Notes: generated by a model not told the origin, from the letters alone. Positions 52,692 to 61,963 are shown, counted from the stretch's first letter. The stretch is DNA of 64,000 bases from Butyrivibrio fibrisolvens (GCF_023206215.1 NZ_CP065800.1:868001-932000); one strand, 5' to 3'. Translations and numbers: made by a program.

Positions 52692-55196
52692 ATGAATAAG
52701 TGGAGTAGAATCAACTACCTTCCAAATCTTCCTCTTTATGAGGGCAAAGAGAGGGTTACAGAGAGCAAGGCTCATATAGAGCTTTCCAAGAATGCGGCCA
52801 AAGAGGGTATGGTCCTTCTTAAAAATGAGGAGTCTGTACTTCCATTAAAGCAGGGAAGCAAGGTTGCTCTTTTTGGTAAAGGAACTTTCGATTTCGTAAA
52901 AGGCGGCGGAGGATCAGGAGATGTAACAGTATCCTTCGTTCACAATATTTATGACGGATTTAAAGCACTTCCTGAATACGTATCTGTATACGAAGAAACA
53001 GCTTCTTTTTACAGAGATAATGTAGAGAAGCAGTACAAAGAAGGTAAAGTCCCGGGAATGCTGGAAGAACCTAAACTTCCTAAGGATCTTCTTGCAAAGG
53101 CAGCAAAAGAAGCTGACGTAGCAGTTATATCCATAAGCCGCTTTTCAGGTGAGGGCTGGGATCGTAAGATAGCTGGAACCAAGGCAACTGAAGGTCGCAA
53201 GGAAGATTGGGTATCACCGCTTGTAGAAGAGTCTGAGCAGCTCTTTGAAAGAGGCGACTTCTACCTTACCAAGGCTGAAGAAGACATGGTCAAAAAAGTT
53301 ATCAAGGCTTTCTCTAAGGTTGTTGTAGTATTGAATGTAGGCGGAGTTGTAGATACCAAGTGGTTTGCAGATGAGAAGAAGATCCAGAGCGTCCTTCTTG
53401 CATACCAGGGAGGTATGGAAGGCGGCGCTGCAGAAGCTGAGCTTTTATGCGGCATAGGAACACCTTCAGGTAAGCTGTCAGATACTTTTGCCATGGATCT
53501 TACAGACTATCCGTCTACAGAAGGATTCCATGAATCCAATGATTATGTTAACTATACAGAAGATATATATGTAGGTTACAGATACTTTGAGACCATTCCG
53601 GGAGCAGCTGATAAGGTTGTATATCCTTTTGGTTACGGTCTGTCATACACTTCGTTCCAGATCGTAGATCCGGCAGCAAGAGTAGAAGATAAGAGTAAGG
53701 TATGCGAACAGGATGCAGAATTTACTTTCACATTCGAAGATGATCCTGACAATGTAGAGCTTAAGCCATCTGATGTCAAGAAGGCATATATCACAGCTAC
53801 TGCACGTGTTAGAAACACAGGTTCATATCCGGGACGTGAAGTTGTCCAGGTGTATTTCTGTCCTCCTCAGGGCCAGCTTGGCAAGCCTTCCAAGGTTCTT
53901 GCAGGCTATAAGAAGACAAGGGTTCTTGAGCCCGGAGAGTCAGAACTTGTCAGCATCTCATTCCCTGTAAGCCAGATGGCATCATATGATGATGAAGGCA
54001 AGGTTTGTAAGTCTGCATATGTTCTTGAAAAGGGTGAATACGGTATTTTCCTTGGCACATCTTCAAGAAATCTTATCTGCGTAAATGTAGTAACACTTTC
54101 TAAGGATACTGTTACGCAGCAGCTTACAGAGCGTCTTGCGCCTGTATCACTTCCTAAGAGACTTCGTGCAGACGGAAGTTTCGAGAAGCTCAAGACTTTC
54201 AAGGAAAGAGATATTAATGCTACAAATCTTCCTGCAAATCCTGAGAAGAACATGGGATTTAAACCTCAGGTAAGGCGAGTAGATGCGCTTCCTATGTGGG
54301 GTGAAGCTCCAAAACACCAGCTTATTGAGGTTGCAGAAGGTAAGATATCACTTGATGAGTTCATAGCTCAGTTTACTGACGAGGATCTTGCAGATCTTCT
54401 TGGAGGTCAGCCTAATACAGGCGTTGCCAATACATTTGGTTTTGGTAACTTCCCTGACTTTGGCGTTCCTAATGCTATGACAGCTGATGGTCCTGCTGGC
54501 CTTAGAATACAGCCTGAAGCCATGGTTCATACTACAGCATTCCCTTGCTCTACACTTCTTGCATGCAGCTGGGATCCTGAGATTGTATATGAAGTTGGTA
54601 AGGCAGCAGGTGAAGAGGTCAAAGAGAACAATATCGCAGTATGGCTTACTCCCGCTATCAACATCCACAGAAGTCCTCTGTGCGGAAGAAACTTCGAGTA
54701 CTACTCAGAAGATCCTCTTCTTGCAGGTAAGCAGGCAGCAGCAATGGTAAGAGGCGTGCAGTCCAACCGCATAGCTGTATCTGTCAAGCATTTTGCACTT
54801 AATAACAAGGAGACCAATAGAAACGAGAGCGACTCACGTGCATCCGAAAGAGCTATCCGCGAAATCTACTTAAAGCCTTTTGAGATCGTGGTAAAAGAGT
54901 CTGATCCATGGACTGTAATGTCTTCCTACAATGCGATCAATGGCGTGCGTGCATCAGAAAGCCACGAGCTTCTTACAGACATCCTTCGTGATGAGTGGGG
55001 CTTCAAAGGTATGGTTACAACAGACTGGTGGGGACACGGCGAGCACTACAAGGAAGTAGCAGCAGGCAATGATGTCAAGATGGCCAACGGATTCCCTAAA
55101 CGCCTACTTGAAGCCAAGAAGAAAAAGCTCCTGACAAGAGAAGAGATGGAAATCTGTGGCAAGCGTATCCTTGAGCTTATCTTAAAACTCGATTGA
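52692..55196 (+). CDS. Glycoside hydrolase family 3 beta-glucosidase, domain order reversed
   Basis: 834 residues. The (alpha/beta)6 sandwich domain and fibronectin-like domain come first (VLLKNEESVLPLKQGSKVALFG, GGVVDTKWFADEKK, YPFGYGLSYTSF, EVVQVYFCPP), and the (beta/alpha)8 barrel comes last, with the nucleophile Asp-778 in TTDWWGHGE. This is the permuted arrangement known from Butyrivibrio fibrisolvens BglA and Ruminococcus albus. No signal peptide, so it acts on imported beta-glucosides such as cellobiose. GGAGGCGTTAC precedes the ATG; terminator at 55242. Confidence 0.93.
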   Translation: MNKWSRINYLPNLPLYEGKERVTESKAHIELSKNAAKEGMVLLKNEESVLPLKQGSKVALFGKGTFDFVKGGGGSGDVTVSFVHNIYDGFKALPEYVSVYEETASFYRDNVEKQYKEGKVPGMLEEPKLPKDLLAKAAKEADVAVISISRFSGEGWDRKIAGTKATEGRKEDWVSPLVEESEQLFERGDFYLTKAEEDMVKKVIKAFSKVVVVLNVGGVVDTKWFADEKKIQSVLLAYQGGMEGGAAEAELLCGIGTPSGKLSDTFAMDLTDYPSTEGFHESNDYVNYTEDIYVGYRYFETIPGAADKVVYPFGYGLSYTSFQIVDPAARVEDKSKVCEQDAEFTFTFEDDPDNVELKPSDVKKAYITATARVRNTGSYPGREVVQVYFCPPQGQLGKPSKVLAGYKKTRVLEPGESELVSISFPVSQMASYDDEGKVCKSAYVLEKGEYGIFLGTSSRNLICVNVVTLSKDTVTQQLTERLAPVSLPKRLRADGSFEKLKTFKERDINATNLPANPEKNMGFKPQVRRVDALPMWGEAPKHQLIEVAEGKISLDEFIAQFTDEDLADLLGGQPNTGVANTFGFGNFPDFGVPNAMTADGPAGLRIQPEAMVHTTAFPCSTLLACSWDPEIVYEVGKAAGEEVKENNIAVWLTPAINIHRSPLCGRNFEYYSEDPLLAGKQAAAMVRGVQSNRIAVSVKHFALNNKETNRNESDSRASERAIREIYLKPFEIVVKESDPWTVMSSYNAINGVRASESHELLTDILRDEWGFKGMVTTDWWGHGEHYKEVAAGNDVKMANGFPKRLLEAKKKKLLTREEMEICGKRILELILKLD

Positions 55197-55241
55197 TTAT
55201 TCAGACCAAAATGCATTAAAATCAAATAATGAAGTTTATGG

Positions 55242-55276
55242 AGCACCGGTTGGAAACTTCCGGTGCTTTTGTTTTT
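55242..55276 (+). terminator. Terminator after GH3
   Basis: AGCACCGG / CCGGTGCT, 8-bp perfect stem, then TTTGTTTTT. Confidence 0.8.
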
Positions 55277-55357
55277 AAGTGATAAGGCATCAAATATATG
55301 GCTAAATAAAAGAAACATAAATGAAGTTGGGATTCTGAAGGAAAAAGAGATTCAAAA

Positions 55358-56134
55358 ATGATAATAGACAGAGAGAAAGTTAAAAATGTATTTGCAGATT
55401 ATGTGGCAGATTATGATATTACAGATACTAAGGTAAGGCTCAAGGTTGAGCACACATACAGGGTAGCGGACCTTTGCGATATGATCGCAAAAAGTCTTAA
55501 GTTAAGCCGGGAAGATGTTGATCTTGCATGGCTTCTTGGTATGTTCCATGATGTTGGAAGATTCGAACAGTTAAGGCGCTTTAATACTTTCGAAGATTCT
55601 ATCTCCGTCAATCACGCAGCTTTAAGCGCAGATATTCTTTTTATAGATGGTCACGTCCGTGATTATATAGATGATGCGAGCGAAGATAAGCTTATGGAGA
55701 AAGCTATAAGGCTCCACAATGTGTACGAACTTCCCAAGGCACTTACAGACAGAGAGCTTATGTATTCACAGATATTAAGGGATGCGGACAAGATTGATAT
55801 CCTAAAAGTCAATTGCGACTTCCCTATGGATGAGATCTACAATACCACGATGGAAGCTTTTTATACAGATGATATAAGCCCTAAGGTTCTAGAAGATTCT
55901 CTTGCTCACCTTAATGTCAACAGATGCCATACTGTAACATCTATTGATCATCTCGTAGGACATATATCACTTGTATATGGACTTGTATATCCTGCCAGCG
56001 TAGCAGAAGCAATGAGGCAGGGATACATCGAGCAGATGCTTTCTTTTGAAAGTCATAATGAGAAAACTCGGGAAGCTATGCAGAAGATCAGAGACTGCGT
56101 TCATAAGTATATGGATGAAAGAATTAGTGAATGA
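55358..56134 (+). CDS. HD-domain phosphohydrolase
   Basis: 258 residues. HTYRVADLCDMIA, then the HD motif in MFHDVGRFEQLRRF and DADKIDILKVN are the metal-binding H...HD...D set. Substrate unknown; members cleave nucleotides or sugar phosphates. The ribosome binding site is weak (AAGGAAAAAG). Confidence 0.85.
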   Translation: MIIDREKVKNVFADYVADYDITDTKVRLKVEHTYRVADLCDMIAKSLKLSREDVDLAWLLGMFHDVGRFEQLRRFNTFEDSISVNHAALSADILFIDGHVRDYIDDASEDKLMEKAIRLHNVYELPKALTDRELMYSQILRDADKIDILKVNCDFPMDEIYNTTMEAFYTDDISPKVLEDSLAHLNVNRCHTVTSIDHLVGHISLVYGLVYPASVAEAMRQGYIEQMLSFESHNEKTREAMQKIRDCVHKYMDERISE

Positions 56135-56211
56135 GTATTTGGCAGGGCATATAATCATGTATTTTTAGATGTTTATATGATATATAGATATTATCGAAAG
56201 GGGCTATCATA

Positions 56212-56685
56212 ATAGATTACTATAAATTATTTAATGAATATTTCATTTTGCATTTAGTTGCTTTTTTATTTGTTACTATATGTACAGTTTTGGTATGTCT
56301 CAACGTTTTCTCGATTAAAATTAAAACTGGAAGAAAAGAAGCTGAGATTGACAATGAAACAAGAACAATATACAAAGTGTTTTTAATCGTATGCGTTGTT
56401 ATTGTGTTTGTGGGCATGATGTTACCTATAGCTAAAGATTCAAAGTATATATATAACAAAGAATACAAGGTTGATCATGGGATAGTATATAGAGAAGCGA
56501 TGCGAAAAGGTTCGTTGGGATTATTTAAATCAATAATAGTTACCGTAGACGGACAGGAATATGTATATAGAGTTTTATATAATGATGATAATATTAAAAA
56601 AGGCGATTCGGTGAGAATTACATATCTGCCGAATACAACATGGTCAGTGGTGGAGAAAGAAGAGTCTATACCAAAAGTAGATTGA
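56212..56685 (+). CDS. Small membrane protein, DUF3592-like
   Basis: The frame is open from before 56212; the AAAGGGG site at 56197-56203 points to a start at ATA 56212 (IDYYKLFNEYF...), giving 157 residues. No ATG exists near; a TTG at 56248 lacks a site. Two membrane helices (HLVAFLFVTICTVLVCLNVF and VFLIVCVVIVFVGMML) and a beta-rich tail (VTVDGQEYVYRVLYNDDNIKKGDSVRITYLPN) resemble DUF3592. Start codon uncertain. Confidence 0.55.
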   Translation: MDYYKLFNEYFILHLVAFLFVTICTVLVCLNVFSIKIKTGRKEAEIDNETRTIYKVFLIVCVVIVFVGMMLPIAKDSKYIYNKEYKVDHGIVYREAMRKGSLGLFKSIIVTVDGQEYVYRVLYNDDNIKKGDSVRITYLPNTTWSVVEKEESIPKVD

Positions 56686-56757
56686 GCCTAGTATATTATT
56701 GTAGTGTGACCTGATTCGTTTATTATCCGTCATTATAGTAAGAGGGGACAAATTTTT

Positions 56758-57327
56758 ATGGGAAATCTTATGGAAGACAGTGCGATCATCGAACTGTACT
56801 TTGCAAGGAACGAGGATGCCTTGGTGCAGACCAAAAATAAATACGGAAGGCTCTTAAAGAGTATATCCATGCGCATCCTTCATAGTATTGAGGATGCGGA
56901 TGAGTGTGAGAATGATACCTATCTTAAGACTTGGAATGCAATACCTCCTCAAAAGCCTGATGTATTCTCTGCCTTTTTGTCCAAAATCGTAAGGAACTTG
57001 TCCCTTGACAGGTACGATATGATGCACGCAGATAAGAGAGGTAATGCGCAGGTGGGAGTATTACTTGATGAGCTTGCGGAAGTGATAGCTGATGACAAAG
57101 TAGGTAGTAGCCAGGAAGCCAGAGAACTTAGCGAGATTTTGAATAAATTCTTGTATGAACAAAAAGAGCTTACGCGCAAGATCTTCGTAAGAAGGTATTA
57201 TTTTGGGTATAACATCACCGAGATTGCAGATAAGTACAGCCTTTCAGAAAGCAAAGTCAAGATGACGCTATTAAGAACCCGTAATAAATTAAAGGATTAT
57301 CTTGAGAAAGAAGGTGTCACGATATGA
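56758..57327 (+). CDS. ECF-like sigma-70 family sigma factor (intact)
   Basis: 189 residues. Region 2 SIEDADECENDTYLKTWNAIPPQKPDVFSAFLSKIVRNLSLDRYD and region 4 NITEIADKYSLSESKVKMTLLRTRNKLKDYL. AGAGGGG lies about 9 bases before the ATG. It overlaps the following membrane partner by four bases. It is the intact counterpart of the frameshifted pair at 43072-44597. Confidence 0.9.
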   Translation: MGNLMEDSAIIELYFARNEDALVQTKNKYGRLLKSISMRILHSIEDADECENDTYLKTWNAIPPQKPDVFSAFLSKIVRNLSLDRYDMMHADKRGNAQVGVLLDELAEVIADDKVGSSQEARELSEILNKFLYEQKELTRKIFVRRYYFGYNITEIADKYSLSESKVKMTLLRTRNKLKDYLEKEGVTI

Positions 57328-58226
57328 AAAAATCCAAAGAAGACCTTTTAAGGGCCATGAGTGACATAGATGATAAGTATATACAGGAAATCCTTGATGA
57401 AGATGAATCAAAGGTTACAGATATAAGATCATCAAAAAGGCGAAGCTATAGCAAGAAGATAATAAGCTATGTGGCTGTTGCAGCGGCGGTGTGCCTTGGT
57501 TTTGCAGTTATTAATGTGGTCTGGATCAGTGTTAAGCCGTCCTATCAATCAGCTGACGGTAGCTACGAAGATGTTGCAAGTTCATCTTACGAGGAAGCAC
57601 AAGAGAGTGAAGATGTATATAGCGATGCAGAGGAGTATGAGTCAGAAGATTCTGACGAGGGTGAAGGAGCTATGGAAGGAGCAGCAAGTAGCTATGACGA
57701 GGAAGACAGTGATGGATCTGATACTATAGCACTGGAACCAAAGACCATGGAAGGTTCGGAGAACTCTTTGGATGATGAACAAGCTGGTGGCATGGATTTT
57801 GATTCTTCGAAAGAATCCGGTCAGGCAGATGTAATGAATGAAGAAGCAGCTGTATTATTTGAAGGTAATATAGATGATCTGGGTCTTACTCTTGAAGTAC
57901 AAGATGTATCTTCCAAAGGAGCAACTGTAGTATTTACCCAGAGTGGCGGCAGTGCTACAGGAAGCCTTGAATATTCCAAGTCTTATAAGATTGAAAAGCT
58001 TGAAGACTCCGGATGGGTTGAAGCTAATATGATGGATAATGTCATATTTGAAGACATCGCTATGACCATAGCATCAGATGATACTACTGAGTACAAGATC
58101 AACTGGGCGAATGTATATGGCAAGTTACCTTCCGGAACATACAGAGTAGTACTTACAGTTACAGATTACAGAGGCGCCGGAGACTACGATACATATACAG
58201 TAGCAGCAAGCTTCGAGATAGACTAA
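57324..58226 (+). CDS. Membrane-anchored anti-sigma-like partner
   Basis: 300 residues: a cytosolic start (KKSKEDLLRAMSDIDDKYIQEIL), one membrane helix (about 48-70) and a large extracytoplasmic domain opening with a very acidic Ser/Asp/Glu stretch (about 75-170). The last 120 residues look like an immunoglobulin-type fold. It starts at ATGA overlap with the sigma gene, so a sigma/anti-sigma pair is the simplest reading. The signal is unknown. Confidence 0.75.
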   Translation: MKKSKEDLLRAMSDIDDKYIQEILDEDESKVTDIRSSKRRSYSKKIISYVAVAAAVCLGFAVINVVWISVKPSYQSADGSYEDVASSSYEEAQESEDVYSDAEEYESEDSDEGEGAMEGAASSYDEEDSDGSDTIALEPKTMEGSENSLDDEQAGGMDFDSSKESGQADVMNEEAAVLFEGNIDDLGLTLEVQDVSSKGATVVFTQSGGSATGSLEYSKSYKIEKLEDSGWVEANMMDNVIFEDIAMTIASDDTTEYKINWANVYGKLPSGTYRVVLTVTDYRGAGDYDTYTVAASFEID

Positions 58227-58245
58227 ATGAGAGAATCTTAGTGAA

Positions 58246-58329
58246 ACTTCGTACTTGCCAAACATATAACATTAAAGGACTTCTATGATGCCAATGTGTA
58301 TCATAGAAGTCCTTTAATGTTATATGTTT
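58246..58329. repeat. Long palindrome with 30-bp perfect stem
   Basis: Begins ACTTCGTACTTGCCA, matching the left end of the 12889 palindrome; the 30 bases at 58260-58289 are exactly complementary to 58300-58329 (10-base loop). The right-hand copy of the terminal segment is degenerate. It lies between convergent genes and can act as a bidirectional terminator. Confidence 0.85.
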
Positions 58330-58376
58330 TTGATAGAAATGTAATTCAGTCTTCGCGCTTACAAAAAATGTGTCGG

Positions 58377-59438
58377 TTACTTCATAAGTACCAGTGCATT
58401 ATGAGAGAAAGGCGTAAAGTCTGCCATTCTGAAGAAGTACATGCACAGATCCACAAGATCATCTTTACTTGAAATATGCTCTGCATTTGAATACAGTAAC
58501 ATCTGTAAAAAACGTACCTCGCATTCAAATAAAGTACCTGCCTGTGTCATAGACATCTCCTCACCGATATAAGGGAACTGCGTATAGAAGATATCATTTA
58601 CAAACATCTTACAGATCCACATGTCAAGATCAGGGAACAGGGAATGAAGCTTGTCGCAGCCTGCCCCTAATGCAGCTGATGGATCATCACTTTGTGCAGC
58701 CTTAAGGAATGCATCGCAGTAATCTGACATTGTGTAGTACTGATCTTTGACGAATTCTGCGATCTTTTTTAGTTTTATAATATCAATGGATTTCGCATGA
58801 TCGTTTTCTTGACTTCTTAAGCCGGATATTTCTTTTGACTTATTACTTTCAAGAAAGTCTTTAATATCCGTAATCTTGGTATCTAAAGATAGCTCTTTAT
58901 TTTGTAGAATGTCAAAGAGGCAGTTCTGTATTTTTTCAAGTTCATCTTTGGTATAGGCTTCCGACGTCTTCTCCTCACCAGCGAGGTCAAAAGAATATAA
59001 GCCTGATGTAGTCTTGATTCTATCTTCAGATTCCATCAGCATCTCGATGGTCTTCTCGCATCCGCAGGAGCAGGACACTCTTGGCGCAATGTTAAGACGA
59101 GGGCTTCTTGGAAAATATCTGCAGGCATAGGTCATAACATCTTCGCCGCATTCATACTGGAGGCGGCACCATCCATTGTCCATAAGCATACGGCAGTTAC
59201 CAAAAAAGTCATGGCACAGCTCGGCATATTTGTATGGATCAGGATTTGAAAGAGGTTTAATCGCAAGATCCAGTCCCTGTCTTAGCTCATCAGAGCATGA
59301 CAAACCAACCAGCTTGAAATATTCCTGCTGGGACATGTTGATGGTAAGACCATTACAACAAGTATGACGGCACTCCGGGCCTTTACATGAGAAACTGGGA
59401 TAGTAATCCGGACTTAGAAATGTGTCTTTAATTGTCAT
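58377..59438 (-). CDS. FliB-family protein (flagellin lysine N-methylase-like)
   Basis: 353 residues from ATG 59438. The Cys-rich N-terminal part (SCKGPECRHTCCNGLTI, LCHDFFGNC, CRLQYECG, ACRYFPRSP, CSCGC) is typical of FliB, which methylates flagellin lysines, and suggests an iron-sulfur or zinc site. The ATG lies inside the end of a tiny lipoprotein gene (11-base overlap), so translation is probably coupled. The TTG at 59462 has no support. No flagellar genes are in the window, so the true substrate may differ. Confidence 0.8.
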   Translation of the reverse strand: MTIKDTFLSPDYYPSFSCKGPECRHTCCNGLTINMSQQEYFKLVGLSCSDELRQGLDLAIKPLSNPDPYKYAELCHDFFGNCRMLMDNGWCRLQYECGEDVMTYACRYFPRSPRLNIAPRVSCSCGCEKTIEMLMESEDRIKTTSGLYSFDLAGEEKTSEAYTKDELEKIQNCLFDILQNKELSLDTKITDIKDFLESNKSKEISGLRSQENDHAKSIDIIKLKKIAEFVKDQYYTMSDYCDAFLKAAQSDDPSAALGAGCDKLHSLFPDLDMWICKMFVNDIFYTQFPYIGEEMSMTQAGTLFECEVRFLQMLLYSNAEHISSKDDLVDLCMYFFRMADFTPFSHNALVLMK

Positions 59439-59607
59439 AATATGAACCGGATTCTGAGGCAACGGATTCAGATATTACAAAAGTCGCACTGTCACTCTGT
59501 GCAGCCTTGGTGGTTGACATACCATTACTGCAACCTGTCGCAAGCAGTGAAAGCGCTGCTGTTAGTACAACTGTGGCTATTATACTTACAAATTTAAAGC
59601 TTGACAT
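59428..59607 (-). CDS. Tiny lipoprotein overlapping the FliB-like gene
   Basis: 59 residues: a signal MSSFKFVSIIATVVLTAAL, lipobox LLATGC, then a Ser/Thr/Ala-rich 33-residue tail ending SGSYYDN. A GAGG element lies about 13 bases before the ATG. The stop overlaps the start of the FliB-like gene by 11 bases, a strong sign that it is real and co-expressed. No family recognised. Short enough to escape standard ORF searches. Confidence 0.65.
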   Translation of the reverse strand: MSSFKFVSIIATVVLTAALSLLATGCSNGMSTTKAAQSDSATFVISESVASESGSYYDN

Positions 59608-59940
59608 AAAAACCGGGACCTCAAAGAACTATTACAAAATATTACAAAATTGTTTACAGGTGATTCTATTATAATCCTCTATCCATAATTTGCAACAAAA
59701 AAATAAAAGAAAATTTGTACAAATTTTAAGCCTTTAACCCACCCTTTTTAACGCATATTTCGCTAATATACTGAGGCGTTGAAATGATTATTTTTTCTGA
59801 TATTATAGATTGGCATTTAATAAGAACATAAAAAAGCTAAAAACGATTAATCGATAATTGTTTTGGCTGTAACATAAGGTGGTAATAGATAACAGTTGCA
59901 GTATGACATAAAACACCTAAGGTAGATGGAGGTAATAAAG
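59608..59940. other. Divergent intergenic region before aspS
   Basis: A 333-base AT-rich region with the aspS promoter (59779-59806), a palindrome CGATTAATCG near 59846 and a 130-base aspS leader. I looked for a T-box (AGGGTGGNACCGCG) and found none. Confidence 0.5.
59779..59806 (+). promoter_or_regulatory. aspS promoter
   Basis: TTGAAA and TATTAT spaced by 16 bases, about 130 bases before the aspS start. Confidence 0.5.
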
Positions 59941-61716
59941 ATGCAGTCCCGTACACATACATGCGGAGAATTAAGGCTGTCAGACGCAGGCAAGAAAGTT
60001 AAGCTGTGCGGATGGCTTGAGAATTTCAGAGAAGTCGGAGCAGAACTTGGATTCGTAGTAATCCGTGACTTCTATGGTACAACACAGGTTGTAGCAGAAA
60101 ATGCTGATATGATGAAGCAGTTCAAGGCTATAACCAAGGAATCAACAATATCAGTTGAAGGTGTTGTAAGAGAGAGAAGCTCCAAGAACCCTAAGCAGGA
60201 GACAGGTGAGATTGAAGTTGTCCCTGAGAAGGTAGAAGTTCTTGGACGTTGCCGCTACAATGAGCTTCCTTTTGAGATCAATCACAGCCGTGAAGCAGAT
60301 GAGACAGCAAGACTTAAATATAGATATCTTGATCTTAGAAATCCTGAAGTTAAGAAGAATATCATCTTAAGATCACAGATCATTGCAGCTCTTAGAAGCT
60401 CTATGATAGATCACGGTTTTATGGAGATCACAACTCCTATACTTACAGCATCATCACCTGAAGGAGCCAGAGACTATCTTGTTCCTGCTCGTAAGCACCC
60501 TGGTAAGTTCTATGCACTTCCTCAGGCACCTCAGCAGTTCAAGCAGCTCCTTATGGTTTCAGGTATTGACCGTTACTTCCAGATAGCACCTTGCTTCCGC
60601 GATGAGGATGCAAGAGGTGACAGATCACCGGGAGAATTCTACCAGCTTGATATGGAGATGGCATTTGCTTCTCAGGAAGATGTATTTGCAATAATCGAAG
60701 ATGTACTTCCTCCAATCTTTGCCAAGTATGGAACATATGACAGAGCATCAAGTGCTCCTTTTGTAAGAATTCCTTATCTTGAAGCTTTGGAGAAATATGG
60801 AACAGATAAGCCTGACCTTCGTATTGACCTTACAGTTACAGATGTTACAGAGCTTCTTCGTACACCTGACTTTGCTCCATTTGCTGACGGTGTTATCAAG
60901 GCAGTTGTAGTTTCTAACTTCCATGAGAGCCGTAAGTTCATCGACAAGACAATGGAAGCTGTAGAAGTTCAGTCAGGTAATAAGGGCTACTGGTTCAGAG
61001 TAGATGAAAATGGCGAACTTGTAGGTGGTATCTCCAAGTTTGTAGCACCTAAGAAAGATGAAGTTGTTAAGGCACTTTCACTTGAGCCTAACACACTTGT
61101 AGTTCTTTCTGCTGGTGAAAAGGGTGCTGCAGTTAAGACAGCAGGTGTACTTGTTAAGACATTTGGTGCAGCTGTTCCCGGACACATGGACAAAGAGCAG
61201 TATGCATTCTGCTGGATAGTAGACTTCCCTATGTATGAGATAGGCGAGGAGTCAGGAGAGCTTGAGTTCTGCCACAATCCTTTCTCAATGCCTTCAGGTG
61301 GTCTTGATATCCTTCTTAAGGCAGAAAAAGGTGAGGTTGATCCTCTTACTATCATGGCAGATCAGTACGACCTTGTTGTTAACGGCGTAGAGCTTTCATC
61401 AGGTGCTGTTCGTAACCACGATCCTGAGATCATGATCAAGGCATTCGAACTTGTAAAGCTTGGTGAAGAGGACGTTAAGAAGAAGTTCCCTGCTATGTAC
61501 AACGCATTCTGCTATGGTGCACCGCCACATGCTGGTATCGCTCCCGGAGTAGACCGTATGGTAATGCTCCTTGCAGCAGAAGATTCAATCCGTGAGATCA
61601 TTCCGTTCCCTATGAACAAGAATGCTCAGGACGTAATGATGGGAGCTCCGAGCTTTGTAACAGACAAGCAGCTTGAAGAGCTTCACATCAAGACTACAGC
61701 TACAGAAGAAGAGTAA
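59941..61716 (+). CDS. aspS: Aspartyl-tRNA synthetase
   Basis: 591 residues from ATG 59941, chosen because GGAGG (59928-59932) lies 8 bases upstream. The OB-fold opens with VKLCGWLENFREVG; class II motif 2 is FRDEDARGDRSPGEFYQLDMEMAF; the bacterial GAD insertion is residues 290-400; motif 3 is GIAPGVDRMVMLL. It charges tRNA-Asp (bacterial type). Own promoter and terminator. Confidence 0.97.
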   Translation: MQSRTHTCGELRLSDAGKKVKLCGWLENFREVGAELGFVVIRDFYGTTQVVAENADMMKQFKAITKESTISVEGVVRERSSKNPKQETGEIEVVPEKVEVLGRCRYNELPFEINHSREADETARLKYRYLDLRNPEVKKNIILRSQIIAALRSSMIDHGFMEITTPILTASSPEGARDYLVPARKHPGKFYALPQAPQQFKQLLMVSGIDRYFQIAPCFRDEDARGDRSPGEFYQLDMEMAFASQEDVFAIIEDVLPPIFAKYGTYDRASSAPFVRIPYLEALEKYGTDKPDLRIDLTVTDVTELLRTPDFAPFADGVIKAVVVSNFHESRKFIDKTMEAVEVQSGNKGYWFRVDENGELVGGISKFVAPKKDEVVKALSLEPNTLVVLSAGEKGAAVKTAGVLVKTFGAAVPGHMDKEQYAFCWIVDFPMYEIGEESGELEFCHNPFSMPSGGLDILLKAEKGEVDPLTIMADQYDLVVNGVELSSGAVRNHDPEIMIKAFELVKLGEEDVKKKFPAMYNAFCYGAPPHAGIAPGVDRMVMLLAAEDSIREIIPFPMNKNAQDVMMGAPSFVTDKQLEELHIKTTATEEE

Positions 61717-61733
61717 ATCATGTATAAATAACG

Positions 61734-61770
61734 AAAAGCCATCCTAGGTAAGTTGGGATGGCTTTTTTAT
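61734..61770 (+). terminator. Terminator after aspS
   Basis: AAAAGCCATCC / GGATGGCTTTT, 11-bp stem with the T-run in the right arm. Confidence 0.85.
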
Positions 61771-61781
61771 TTAAAATAAAA

Positions 61782-61848
61782 ACTTCCCACTTGGACGGGC
61801 CTGCCCCTGTAAAGACTTCGGGGATGCCGGCCCGTCCAAGTGGGAAGT
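61782..61848. repeat. Long palindrome with 20-bp outer stem
   Basis: ACTTCCCACTTGGACGGGCC pairs exactly with 61829-61848, enclosing a second stem GCCCC...GGGG. The terminal bases match the other long palindromes (AACTTCCCACTTGG). Confidence 0.85.
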
Positions 61849-61887
61849 GCGACTGCTTGAACACAGACTGTCGTTTTTGTGACAGCC

Positions 61888-61917
61888 TTGCACATAAATT
61901 AACCACTATGTTAAAAT
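61888..61917 (+). promoter_or_regulatory. atp operon promoter
   Basis: TTGCAC and TAAAAT spaced by 18 bases, 46 bases before atpZ. Confidence 0.5.
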
Positions 61918-61963
61918 ATTGGTGAACATGCGTGTTTTTATATTTTTATTATGAAAGGTATAT

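Noticed and set aside
59608..59940. T-box leader for aspS
   Set aside because: No AGGGTGGNACCGCG sequence or terminator pair is present.
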